Origin: Pseudomonadota bacterium | GTDB taxonomy: Bacteria; Pseudomonadota; Alphaproteobacteria; Sphingomonadales; Sphingomonadaceae | Direction of reading: 5' to 3' | Assembly (NCBI GenBank): GCA_021849075.1 | Contig: JAJZTH010000005.1 | Span: forward strand, 1 to 64,000 | Length of the DNA: 64,000 nt | Part shown: one piece after another, positions 56,380 through 64,000 of the stretch | Position numbering within the stretch: position 1 is the first letter of the stretch | Layout: each line of letters begins with the position of its first letter | Position numbers and translations under genes: made by a program | Notes under the pieces: generated by a model | The model's input: only the letters and a program-made list of their open reading frames with translations | Database searches by the model: none | Told to the model about the DNA's origin: nothing

Positions 56380-57900
56380 TCAGGGGATGGCGCCCAGCAT
56401 CCGCCAGCGGGGCAGGTCGCGATGAAGGAAGGTGGTCGCCGCGCCGAGCGCCGTCGCCGGCGACAGGGCCGGCAGCAGGGGCTGTCCGTCTACCGCGTCG
56501 ATCGCGGCGCGGGCCAGGGCATCGGGCGTGGGGCCTTCCGGCCGGTTGCACCAGAGGTCGAGCAGCGTGAGGTCCAACGGGCTGACCGGTACGGCCGATC
56601 CGAGCGCGGGCGCGGCGATATGGGTGTAGGGCTGCGTTGCGGAATGGCTGCTGGCGATGGCGCGATTGAGGCGATGGGCCGCATCCGGGGCGGGGATATG
56701 GTCGGGGCCAACGCCGATCGTCTTGCTGTGCAGCAGCAAGGCCAGAATCTGGAGCGCGTTATCCGTTCCCTGCTGGCGCAGGAAAGGCAGCGCCAATAAT
56801 TCTGCAATGGTGGCAGGCCCTTTGGCGAGTGTTGCAAAGATCGCATCATAAGCGGGGCGCTGCAAAGTGATTTCGCCAAAGCTGGCCTTGATGTCGATCG
56901 TCTCGCCGGGCGGCGGCGCTATCATATGCAGGCGGGTTCGGCCGATCGCCGCATCGTCGCGCTTCTCCGGCGCGGCGGTCTTGCCCCGGCGGAACAGGTC
57001 GCGGCGGAAAGACTGATTGACGGCCAGATCCTGCACATCCTGTCGCACCCTTTCCACCTGCTGCTCTTCGATCGTTTGGCGCAGTGCAGGCGGCAGGGCG
57101 GATGGCAGCAATGTATCGGCGATCGTGGCGCTGCCGGCAAAATGAAGGTCTGCCCCAGCGACCTCCGCCGCGACTTCGGAATGCCAGAGCGGGTGCCAGC
57201 CTTCGTGTAAGAACTCATGGATCAGATAATTTTTGGACTGGTTCTTCACGCTCGCGATCCGGGCCTTCAGCCCCGGCAGAATCTGAAAGATATTGGCGCC
57301 GCCGGCGGCCATCCGGTCGAACAGGCCGATGGATGCGTCCAGCACATCGCCGCTGGGCGCGTCGCTGTTTTCCCGGATCAGGCGGCTGATGTGGCGGAAG
57401 GGCATGGAGCCAAGCCAGCCGGGCTGCGCATTATAGCTGATATAGACAAGAGCGCCGGGCGCGGCGGCATGATCAAGGCAGCGGACCAGCGCTTGCCGAA
57501 CGGCCGTCGTGATCCAGCTATAGACGCCATGCAGCGTCACATAGTCGAAGCGGCCAAAATCCTGTGGCCAGTCCTGCGCCAGCGCCACGAAATCGCCGTC
57601 GCTGAAGCGCACATTGGTCAGGCCGGCGGCGCTGGCCAGCGCCTGGGCGTGGGCCACATGATCGGGCAGGAAATCGACGCCCAGAAATTCGCTATGCGGG
57701 TTGGCCGCCGCCAGCAGGCACAGGCCCACCCCCTGTCCGCAGCCCAGTTCCAGATAGCGATAGGGCTGGCCGGATGAGGCGCGGGGCGGCGCCTGGCCGG
57801 CAAGGCGCGCGCACAAATCCATCCAGTCCGGCGCCATTTCGTTACGGAAGCCATAGGTGTAGCCCGCCGATATGTCATAGCCATGGGACCAGTCATTCAT
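56380..57900 (-). CDS. Class I methyltransferase with regulatory domain, protein-lysine methyltransferase-like
   Basis: A 506-residue protein. SAM motif YLELGCGQGVGLCLLAAANP (about 49-68), VDFLPDHVAHAQ and HGVYSWIT are typical of the methyltransferases carrying a methyltransferase-regulatory domain, which here follows at about 215-310, then a C-terminal module of about 190 residues. Related rickettsial enzymes methylate outer-membrane-protein lysines. Its target here is unknown. The start at 57900 (MNDWSHGYD) is chosen over 57954. It lies opposite the tsf-pyrH direction and breaks that conserved neighbourhood. Confidence 0.82.
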   Translation of the reverse strand: MNDWSHGYDISAGYTYGFRNEMAPDWMDLCARLAGQAPPRASSGQPYRYLELGCGQGVGLCLLAAANPHSEFLGVDFLPDHVAHAQALASAAGLTNVRFSDGDFVALAQDWPQDFGRFDYVTLHGVYSWITTAVRQALVRCLDHAAAPGALVYISYNAQPGWLGSMPFRHISRLIRENSDAPSGDVLDASIGLFDRMAAGGANIFQILPGLKARIASVKNQSKNYLIHEFLHEGWHPLWHSEVAAEVAGADLHFAGSATIADTLLPSALPPALRQTIEEQQVERVRQDVQDLAVNQSFRRDLFRRGKTAAPEKRDDAAIGRTRLHMIAPPPGETIDIKASFGEITLQRPAYDAIFATLAKGPATIAELLALPFLRQQGTDNALQILALLLHSKTIGVGPDHIPAPDAAHRLNRAIASSHSATQPYTHIAAPALGSAVPVSPLDLTLLDLWCNRPEGPTPDALARAAIDAVDGQPLLPALSPATALGAATTFLHRDLPRWRMLGAIP

Positions 57901-58081
57901 GCCGATTATCTGCCTTCCTGTGCCGGGGAATGGACAAGGCCGAATAATCTGCATGATTTACATGACGAATATATGATGTTGCTGTAGAAATTTCGCGGCA
58001 AAGGCGGCTTGGCATCGGGCGCGCGCGCCTCTAATGTCCCGCCGCTTTCCCTTTCCACCTATCCAAGGATTCTTGCCCCGC

Positions 58082-58807
58082 ATGACCCGGCCCGCCTACA
58101 AGCGCATCCTGTTGAAATTGTCCGGCGAAGTGCTGATGGGGCAGGGGCAGTTCGGCATCGAGCCTGAAACCGTCGCCCGCGTCGCGGGCGAGATCGCCGC
58201 GGCCAAGGATGCCGGTTTCGAACTGTGCATCGTCGTGGGCGGCGGCAATATCTTCCGCGGTCTGGCGGGCGCGGCCAAGGGGTTCGACCGGGCCAGCGCC
58301 GATTATATGGGCATGCTGGCCACCGTCATGAACGCGCTGGCGGTGCAGAATGCGCTGGAAAAGCTGGGTTATGACACCCGCGTCCAATCCGCCATTCCGA
58401 TGGCGTCGGTGTGTGAACCGTACATCCGCCGCAAGGCTGAGCGTCATATGGAGAAAGGCCGGATCGTCATCTTCGCGGCCGGCACCGGCAGCCCCTTCTT
58501 CACCACCGACACCACCGCAGCGTTGCGCGCGGCCGAAATGAACTGCGACGCGCTGTTCAAGGGCACCAGTGTCGACGGCGTCTATAATGCCGATCCCAAG
58601 AAGGTGCCCGATGCGGTCCGTTACGACACGATCGGCTTCGACCAGGTGCTGAACGACAATCTGAAGGTGATGGACGCCAGCGCCATTGCCCTGTGCCGCG
58701 AGAATAATATTCCCATCGTCGTCTTCAACATCCGCGAAACCGGCAATCTGGCGACTGTGCTGGCCGGGCAGGGTGTGGCGACGATCGTGAAAAATCAGGA
58801 GCGTTGA
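58082..58807 (+). CDS. pyrH: UMP kinase
   Basis: A 241-residue hexameric amino-acid-kinase-fold enzyme, UMP plus ATP to [16 protein letters not shown] (8-20), GGGNIFRG (near 56), and the [17 protein letters not shown]-terminal block are diagnostic. The start at 58082 gives MTRPAYKRI; a frame to 58034 is spurious. frr follows after 7 bp. Confidence 0.97.
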   Translation: MTRPAYKRILLKLSGEVLMGQGQFGIEPETVARVAGEIAAAKDAGFELCIVVGGGNIFRGLAGAAKGFDRASADYMGMLATVMNALAVQNALEKLGYDTRVQSAIPMASVCEPYIRRKAERHMEKGRIVIFAAGTGSPFFTTDTTAALRAAEMNCDALFKGTSVDGVYNADPKKVPDAVRYDTIGFDQVLNDNLKVMDASAIALCRENNIPIVVFNIRETGNLATVLAGQGVATIVKNQER

Positions 58808-58814
58808 GAAGACC

Positions 58815-59372
58815 ATGCCGCAATATGACAAAGCTGACCTTGAACGCCGCATGGCGGGCGCGCTCGAATCGTTGAAGGGCGACCTGAGCGGTCTGCGCAC
58901 CGGCCGCGCCAATGTGATGCTGCTCGATCCGGTGACGGTGACGGTTTATGGCGCGTCGATGCCGCTCAATCAGGTGGCGACCGTTTCAGCCCCCGAACCG
59001 CGCATGTTGTCGGTTCAGGTGTGGGACAAGGGCAATGTCGGCCCGGTCGACAAGGCGATCCGGTCTGCGGGCCTGGGCCTCAACCCCATCGTTGACGGCC
59101 AGACGCTGCGCCTGCCCATCCCCGATCTGACCGAGGAGCGCCGCAAGGAGCTGGCCAAGCTCGCCAGCAAATATGCCGAAGGCGCGCGCGTCGCCGTGCG
59201 CAACGTCCGCCGCGATGGCATGGACAGCCTGAAGACCGACGAAAAGAAGGGCGAGATCAGCGAGGATGATCGCAAGCGTCTGGAAACCGAAGTCCAGAAG
59301 CTGACCGACAGCGCGATCGCGGATATCGATGCCGCCGCGACCGCGAAGGAAAAGGAAATCCTCGGCCAGTAA
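58815..59372 (+). CDS. frr: Ribosome recycling factor
   Basis: A 185-residue factor that splits post-termination ribosomes with [38 protein letters not shown] and the C-terminal coiled region [13 protein letters not shown] are typical. It follows pyrH closely and precedes uppS in the conserved order. Confidence 0.98.
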   Translation: MPQYDKADLERRMAGALESLKGDLSGLRTGRANVMLLDPVTVTVYGASMPLNQVATVSAPEPRMLSVQVWDKGNVGPVDKAIRSAGLGLNPIVDGQTLRLPIPDLTEERRKELAKLASKYAEGARVAVRNVRRDGMDSLKTDEKKGEISEDDRKRLETEVQKLTDSAIADIDAAATAKEKEILGQ

Positions 59373-59415
59373 GCCGGGGCTTTCCTTTCGCGGTCAAAGC
59401 ACGCATTCCTTGTCG

Positions 59416-60156
59416 ATGGCCACACACGCCAAGCCCGATCTGCCCAGCGCCGCGCCGGCCCATGGCGCGCGTCATGTCGCCATCATCATGGATGGCAATG
59501 GCCGCTGGGCGAAGAAGCGCCTGCTGCCCCGCATCGCCGGCCATCGCGCCGGGGTGGAGGCGGTGCGCCGGGTCGCGCGCGCGGCGCAGGACATGGGGCT
59601 GGAATGCCTGACGCTCTACGCTTTCTCTTCGGAGAATTGGAAGCGGCCGGCGAGCGAAGTGTCCGACCTGATGGGGCTGCTGCGCCATTTCATCCAGTCG
59701 GACATTGACGAATTTCACGCCAATGGCGTGCGGTTGCGCATCATCGGCAATTATCGCGCGCTCGATCCGGCGCTGGTGGACCTGATCGACAATGCGATGG
59801 CGCGCACGGCCGCCAATAGCGGGCCGGTGATCGCGATCGCGCTCAACTATGGCGCGCAGGATGAAATGGTGCGCGCGGCGCAGCGTCTGGCCGAACGGGT
59901 GGCGCGGGGCGAAATGGCGGCGCAGGATATCGGCATCGGCGCGATAGATGCGGAATTGGACACGGCGGAATTGCCGCCGCTGGACCTGATGATCCGCACT
60001 TCGGGCGAACAGCGGCTCAGCAATTTCATGCTGTGGCAGGCGGCCTATGCCGAACTTTATTTCACCGACATGCTCTGGCCCGATTTTGACGGGCGGGCTT
60101 TGGCGGCGGCGCTCGACGCCTATCGATTGAGGGACCGCCGGTTCGGCGGATTGTGA
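59416..60156 (+). CDS. uppS: Undecaprenyl diphosphate synthase
   Basis: A 246-residue cis-prenyltransferase making the C55 carrier lipid for peptidoglycan and O-antigen. The catalytic D26 is in IIMDGNGRWAKKR; LYAFSSENWKRP and the C-terminal RTSGEQRLSNFMLWQAAYAELYF motifs follow. The start at 59416 is chosen; no strong ribosome-binding site is visible, and translation may be coupled to frr. cdsA follows after 4 bp. Confidence 0.96.
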   Translation: MATHAKPDLPSAAPAHGARHVAIIMDGNGRWAKKRLLPRIAGHRAGVEAVRRVARAAQDMGLECLTLYAFSSENWKRPASEVSDLMGLLRHFIQSDIDEFHANGVRLRIIGNYRALDPALVDLIDNAMARTAANSGPVIAIALNYGAQDEMVRAAQRLAERVARGEMAAQDIGIGAIDAELDTAELPPLDLMIRTSGEQRLSNFMLWQAAYAELYFTDMLWPDFDGRALAAALDAYRLRDRRFGGL

Positions 60157-60160
60157 TCAT

Positions 60161-60940
60161 ATGACGAGCGAGTTGCGCACCCGCACCATTGTCGGCGTCG
60201 CGCTGATCGCGGTGGCGCTGGGCGCCCTGCTGTCTGGCGGGCTGCTGTTCTGGCTGCTGCTGGTGGTGGCCGGCGTGCTGATGCAGGGCGAATGGGCCAG
60301 CCTGACCGGCGCCAATGCGGACCAGCGCAAGGCGGCGATGTTCGCCGTGTCGATCCCGCTGGCGCTGCTATGTCCATTTGCCGCTGGGATTGGCTGGCCA
60401 GTGCTGATTGCTGCCGCGGCGGCTTTCTTCTTCGTGTTGCTGACCAGCCGCCGGATCACGCTGGCACTGGGCATTCCCTATATTTGCGTACCGATCACCG
60501 CGTTGCAGTTTCTGCGGGCGGAACAGCCCTATGGCTATGGCCTGCTGCTCGCCTTCTGGGCGCTGGGGCTGGTGTGGGCGACCGACATCGGCGCTTATTT
60601 CGCCGGCCGTTCGATCGGCGGACCGAAGCTGGCGCCGCGGATCAGCCCCTCCAAGACCTGGTCGGGGCTGGCCGGCGGCGTGCTGGCGGCGCTGGTGCTG
60701 GGTTTCCTGCTGCATCGGTTTGCCGGCCTGCCGATCCAGCTTGCGGCGGCCAGCGGCGTGCTGGCGGTGGCGGCGCAACTGGGCGACCTGCTGGAAAGCC
60801 ATATGAAGCGCCGGGCGGGCGTGAAGGATAGCGGCAGGTTGCTGCCGGGGCATGGCGGGGTGATGGACCGGCTGGACGGCGTGGTCGCGGCTGCTCCCCT
60901 GGCGGCGTTGCTTTATCTGGTGCTGGTGCAGGGCGGATGA
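60161..60940 (+). CDS. cdsA: Phosphatidate cytidylyltransferase
   Basis: A 259-residue membrane enzyme making CDP-diacylglycerol, the substrate of PssA encoded at 53171. About six to eight helices precede the signature QLGDLLESHMKRRAGVKDSG and LPGHGGVMDRLDG near the C-terminus. Its stop overlaps dxr by 4 nt. Confidence 0.95.
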   Translation: MTSELRTRTIVGVALIAVALGALLSGGLLFWLLLVVAGVLMQGEWASLTGANADQRKAAMFAVSIPLALLCPFAAGIGWPVLIAAAAAFFFVLLTSRRITLALGIPYICVPITALQFLRAEQPYGYGLLLAFWALGLVWATDIGAYFAGRSIGGPKLAPRISPSKTWSGLAGGVLAALVLGFLLHRFAGLPIQLAAASGVLAVAAQLGDLLESHMKRRAGVKDSGRLLPGHGGVMDRLDGVVAAAPLAALLYLVLVQGG

Positions 60941-62094
60941 AGCGGGTTTCGATCTTTGGCGCGACCGGATCGGTCGGCCTGTCCACGCTGGATCTGGTCC
61001 GGCGCGACCCCGAAGCTTATGGCGTCGTCGCGCTGACCGCGAACAGCGATGTAGGCAGTTTGGCCGCATTGGCGCGCGAGACGGGCGCGCAGGTCGCCGT
61101 CATCGGGCAGGAGCGGCTTTATGGCGCGCTGAAGGCGGCGCTGGCCGGATCGGGGATCGAGGCGGCGGCGGGTGAGGAAGCGCTGGTTGAGGCGGCGGCG
61201 CGCGGCGCGGACTGGACCATGGCGTCGATCGTGGGCTGCGCTGGCCTGAAACCCACCATGGCGGCGCTGAAGGCCGGGGGCACGGTGGCGCTGGCCAACA
61301 AGGAATCTTTGGTGTCGGCAGGCGGGCTGATGATGGACGCGGCGCGTCAGTCGGGCGCGACCCTGTTGCCGGTCGATAGCGAGCATAACGCGATCTTCCA
61401 GTGCCTTGCCGGCAGCAGCTTGGACGATGTTGCAAGGATCATCCTGACCGCGAGCGGCGGCCCGTTCCGCACGAAGAGCCGCGCCGAAATGGCGGCGATG
61501 ACGCCGGCGCAGGCGGTGGCCCACCCCAACTGGTCGATGGGCGCGAAGATCAGCGTCGACAGCGCGACGATGATGAACAAGGGACTGGAACTGATCGAAG
61601 CGGCCTATCTGTTCCCGGTCGGCCTCGACCGGATCGAGATATTGGTGCACCCGCAATCGGTGATCCATTCGATGGTCGAATATCGCGATCGTTCCACATT
61701 GGCGCAGCTGGGGTCGCCGGACATGCGCATTCCGATCGCCCATGCGCTGGCCTGGCCGCAGCGTATCGCCACGCCATGCCAGCCGCTGGACCTGGCGCGG
61801 ATTGGCAGGCTCGACTTTGAAGCGCCTGACATGGAACGCTTTCCCGCGCTGCGACTGGCGCGCGCGGCGGCGGGGGAGGGCGGTGCGACGCCTGCCATAT
61901 TGAACGCCGCCAATGAGATTGCGGTCGCCGCTTTCCTGGACGGGCGCATCGGCTTCCTTGATATTGCCATGATTGTAGAGGATGTGTTGCAGCGATATGG
62001 CGCTCCACGGCCCGGCACGATCGACGATGTGTTGGCCGCAGACGCCGAGGCGCGCGCTCAGGCGGGCCAAGTGATGGAAAGATTGACGGCTTGA
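60937..62094 (+). CDS. dxr: 1-deoxy-D-xylulose 5-phosphate reductoisomerase
   Basis: A 385-residue enzyme of the MEP isoprenoid pathway. NADPH motif GATGSVGLSTLDLV (7-20), VALANKESLVSAG (near 118), the flexible-loop PVDSEHNAIFQCL and metal-site SGGPFR follow. It overlaps both cdsA and rseP by 4 nt, so the operon is tightly coupled. Confidence 0.97.
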   Translation: MKRVSIFGATGSVGLSTLDLVRRDPEAYGVVALTANSDVGSLAALARETGAQVAVIGQERLYGALKAALAGSGIEAAAGEEALVEAAARGADWTMASIVGCAGLKPTMAALKAGGTVALANKESLVSAGGLMMDAARQSGATLLPVDSEHNAIFQCLAGSSLDDVARIILTASGGPFRTKSRAEMAAMTPAQAVAHPNWSMGAKISVDSATMMNKGLELIEAAYLFPVGLDRIEILVHPQSVIHSMVEYRDRSTLAQLGSPDMRIPIAHALAWPQRIATPCQPLDLARIGRLDFEAPDMERFPALRLARAAAGEGGATPAILNAANEIAVAAFLDGRIGFLDIAMIVEDVLQRYGAPRPGTIDDVLAADAEARAQAGQVMERLTA

Positions 62095-63224
62095 TCCATA
62101 ATCCCGGTTTCCTGCTGACCGTTCTTGCCTTTGTGGCGGTCATAGGGCCGCTCGTCTTCGTGCATGAGCTGGGCCATTATCTGGTCGGCCGCTGGTGCGG
62201 GGTGAAGGCGGAAGCCTTTTCGATCGGCTTCGGGCCGGAGCTGTTCGCCTGGGTCGACCGGCGGGGCACGCGCTGGCGCGTCGCGGCGCTGCCGCTGGGC
62301 GGCTATGTCCGCTTCAAGGGCGACATGAATGCGGCGAGCATGACCGATCCGGCCTGGCTGGAAATGTCGGCGAAGGACCGGGCGGAAAGCTTCCCCGCCA
62401 AGCCGCTGTGGCAGCGCGCGGCGATCGTGGCGGCGGGACCGGCGATCAATTTCCTGTTCGCCATCCTGATCCTTGCGACCTTTGCCTTCGTCCATGGCGA
62501 AAGCCGCACGCCCGCCGTTGCGGGTCTGGTGCAGCCGGGCAGTGCAGCCGCGTCGGCGGGCATCGTTGCGGGCGACCGCATCGTGTCGCTGGGCGGCCGC
62601 ACCATGACGACGTTTGACGATATCCGTCTCTATGCGCAGATCCGCCCCGGCGAGCCGGTGGAGATCGTGCTGGATCGGAATGGCGACCGGATCGTCAAGC
62701 AGGGGCGGATCGGCAGCGTGGCCGAGGATGACGGGCTGGGCAACAAGTTCAACGTCGGACGTCTGGGCATCGGGCCGGGCAAACCGGTGATCGAACCGGT
62801 CAGCCTGTGGCGCGCGCCGGTCGTGGCGATCGAGCGCACCGGGCAGATCATCCGCACCATGGTCGAAACGCTGGGCCAGATTGCCAGCGGCGGCCGGTCG
62901 GTCAAGGAACTGGGCGGGCCGCTGAAGATCGCGCAGGTTTCGGGGCAGGCGGCGACGCTGGGGGTCGAAAGCTTCATCTTCTTCGCCGCGCTCATCTCGA
63001 TTAACTTGGGGTTCATCAACCTCTTGCCAATTCCCATGCTGGATGGCGGGCATCTGCTCTTTTACGGGATTGAAGCGGTGCAGCGGCGGCCGGTGAGCGC
63101 GCAGGCGCAGGAATGGGCCTATCGGTCGGGGCTGGCGGTGCTGATGGCGATGATGCTGCTGGTGACTTTCAACGATTTGTCGTCTTTCGGGCTGTGGAAA
63201 AGCCTGTCTGGCTTGATCGGCTGA
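62091..63224 (+). CDS. rseP: RIP metalloprotease RseP
   Basis: A 377-residue site-2 intramembrane protease. H25-E26-x-x-H29 (VFVHELGHYLVG) sits in the first helix, with the second zinc ligand D in LLPIPMLDGGHLL near residue 317. One PDZ domain lies about 140-225. It starts with TTG overlapping the dxr stop. It cleaves anti-sigma factors such as RseA to launch envelope stress response; no such gene is in the window. Confidence 0.95.
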   Translation: MIHNPGFLLTVLAFVAVIGPLVFVHELGHYLVGRWCGVKAEAFSIGFGPELFAWVDRRGTRWRVAALPLGGYVRFKGDMNAASMTDPAWLEMSAKDRAESFPAKPLWQRAAIVAAGPAINFLFAILILATFAFVHGESRTPAVAGLVQPGSAAASAGIVAGDRIVSLGGRTMTTFDDIRLYAQIRPGEPVEIVLDRNGDRIVKQGRIGSVAEDDGLGNKFNVGRLGIGPGKPVIEPVSLWRAPVVAIERTGQIIRTMVETLGQIASGGRSVKELGGPLKIAQVSGQAATLGVESFIFFAALISINLGFINLLPIPMLDGGHLLFYGIEAVQRRPVSAQAQEWAYRSGLAVLMAMMLLVTFNDLSSFGLWKSLSGLIG

Positions 63225-63305
63225 CGCGCATCGGGCAGGGATGCGCCGTTCGGCGGCGTCTGTTGCGGCAGAAACATGGAATCTGGATTTTTTGAGGTGA
63301 AGCGG

Positions 63306-64000
63306 GTGACAGCGATGAACAGCAGCATGCGGCAGCGTCCGGTCGTATTCGCCCTGTTGGCGACGACCATGATCGCGGGCCTGCCCATGGCTCCCGCAAT
63401 GGCGCAGGATGCGCCGGCGCCTGCCGCCACGCCGACGGCGGCATCGGCCGTCGCGCCGCAGGGCACGATCCGCGCCATTACCGTCAACGGCACCCAGCGG
63501 CTGGAGCAGGACACGGTATTGTCCTACACCAAGCTGCGCATTGGCCAGCCCTATACCCAGGAAAGCCTGGATCAGGCGCTGCGCGACCTGTACGAAACCG
63601 AACTGTTCGCCGACGTCCAGATCCGCAACGACAATGGCTCCCTCATCGTTGAGGTGAAGGAAAATCCGGTGATCAACCGGATCGTCCTTGAAGGTAATAA
63701 GCGCCTTAAGGAAGACAAGATTCGTCCTGAAATAAAACTGGCTCCGCGCCAGATTTATACCCGGTCGAAGGTTCGCGCCGACGTTGCCCGCATCGTGGAA
63801 CTGTATCGCCGGCAGGGCCGTTTTGCCGCGACGATCGAGCCGAAGATGGTCCAGCTGGACCAGAATCGCGTCGATATCGTGTTCGAAATTTCGGAAGGGC
63901 CAAAGTCCAAGGTCCGCCAGATCAACATCATCGGCAACGAAAAGTTCAAGGACGGCGAACTGCGCGGCCAGATGGTGACGAAGCAGTCGCGCTGGTTCCG
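63306..64000 (+). CDS. bamA: Outer membrane assembly factor BamA (5' part)
   Basis: The N-terminal 231 codons of an outer-membrane barrel insertase. A signal peptide (about 4-32, ending AMAQ) is followed by POTRA domains: RAITVNGTQRLEQDTV, VIRIVLEGN-like NRIVLEGNKRLKEDKI and KVRQINIIGNEKFKDG. GAGG at 63294-63297 supports the GTG at 63306; ATG at 63315 is an alternative. The gene runs off the window end. Confidence 0.93.
   Translation, partial: MTAMNSSMRQRPVVFALLATTMIAGLPMAPAMAQDAPAPAATPTAASAVAPQGTIRAITVNGTQRLEQDTVLSYTKLRIGQPYTQESLDQALRDLYETELFADVQIRNDNGSLIVEVKENPVINRIVLEGNKRLKEDKIRPEIKLAPRQIYTRSKVRADVARIVELYRRQGRFAATIEPKMVQLDQNRVDIVFEISEGPKSKVRQINIIGNEKFKDGELRGQMVTKQSRWF

Overview
The window looks like a chromosomal segment of an alphaproteobacterium of the family Sphingomonadaceae (Sphingobium/Sphingomonas-like). 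The reasons are high GC throughout, long antisense open frames typical of GC-rich coding bias, a CcrM methyltransferase with a GANTC-rich promoter, an S9 protein with a long Ala/Pro N-terminus, alphaproteobacterial operon orders, and sphingomonad-style intergenic palindromes. No database search was possible. Names rest on motifs and remembered family sequences.

Layout. 1-1460: a less regular stretch with a 30-bp perfect palindrome, an exonuclease gene lacking a normal start, and about 650 bp without a convincing gene. 1461-4855: SEC-C protein, sigma-54 response regulator, aa3 oxidase subunit IV and two small membrane proteins that look like a transhydrogenase stripped of its nucleotide-binding domains. 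4901-12461: aspartate racemase, then a sugar-acid cluster (GntR regulator, sugar 1-dehydrogenase, ketoglutarate-semialdehyde dehydrogenase, sugar-acid dehydratase, dgoK, dgoA) for oxidative galactose/arabinose breakdown. 12466-24442: hybrid histidine kinase, heme A synthase, rplM-rpsI, lipid kinase, phosphoesterase, a membrane-anchored LuxR-HTH protein, a RHH/ParE toxin-antitoxin pair whose toxin is frameshifted, methyltransferase, ComF-like protein, glutaredoxin, nitrilase and DUF1178.

24491-31450: tRNA-Arg(CCT) followed by a complete type II-C CRISPR-Cas locus. A compact tracrRNA gene that I identify on the minus strand (24647-24721) diverges from cas9 (1055 aa), cas1 and cas2. The array has 32 identical 36-bp repeats and 31 spacers. 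The tracrRNA anti-repeat shows that crRNAs are read from the minus strand, toward cas2. The set is sufficient for adaptation (Cas1/Cas2) and RNA-guided DNA cleavage (Cas9, tracrRNA, crRNA); RNase III would be supplied from elsewhere.

31507-38323: ArsR regulator, ccrM with seven GANTC sites upstream, a composite palindromic element, folP, GNAT, lipoprotein, HIT protein, and a CDP-alcohol phosphotransferase paired with a glycerophosphotransferase-like enzyme. 38526-48840: TCA-cycle genes sdhB, mdh, sucD, sucA, sucB, lpd, with a thioesterase and zapE between. 49242-53956: GNAT-nitrilase fusion, icd, psd-pssA. 54530-64000: the conserved rpsB-tsf-(methyltransferase)-pyrH-frr-uppS-cdsA-dxr-rseP-bamA block; bamA runs off the end.
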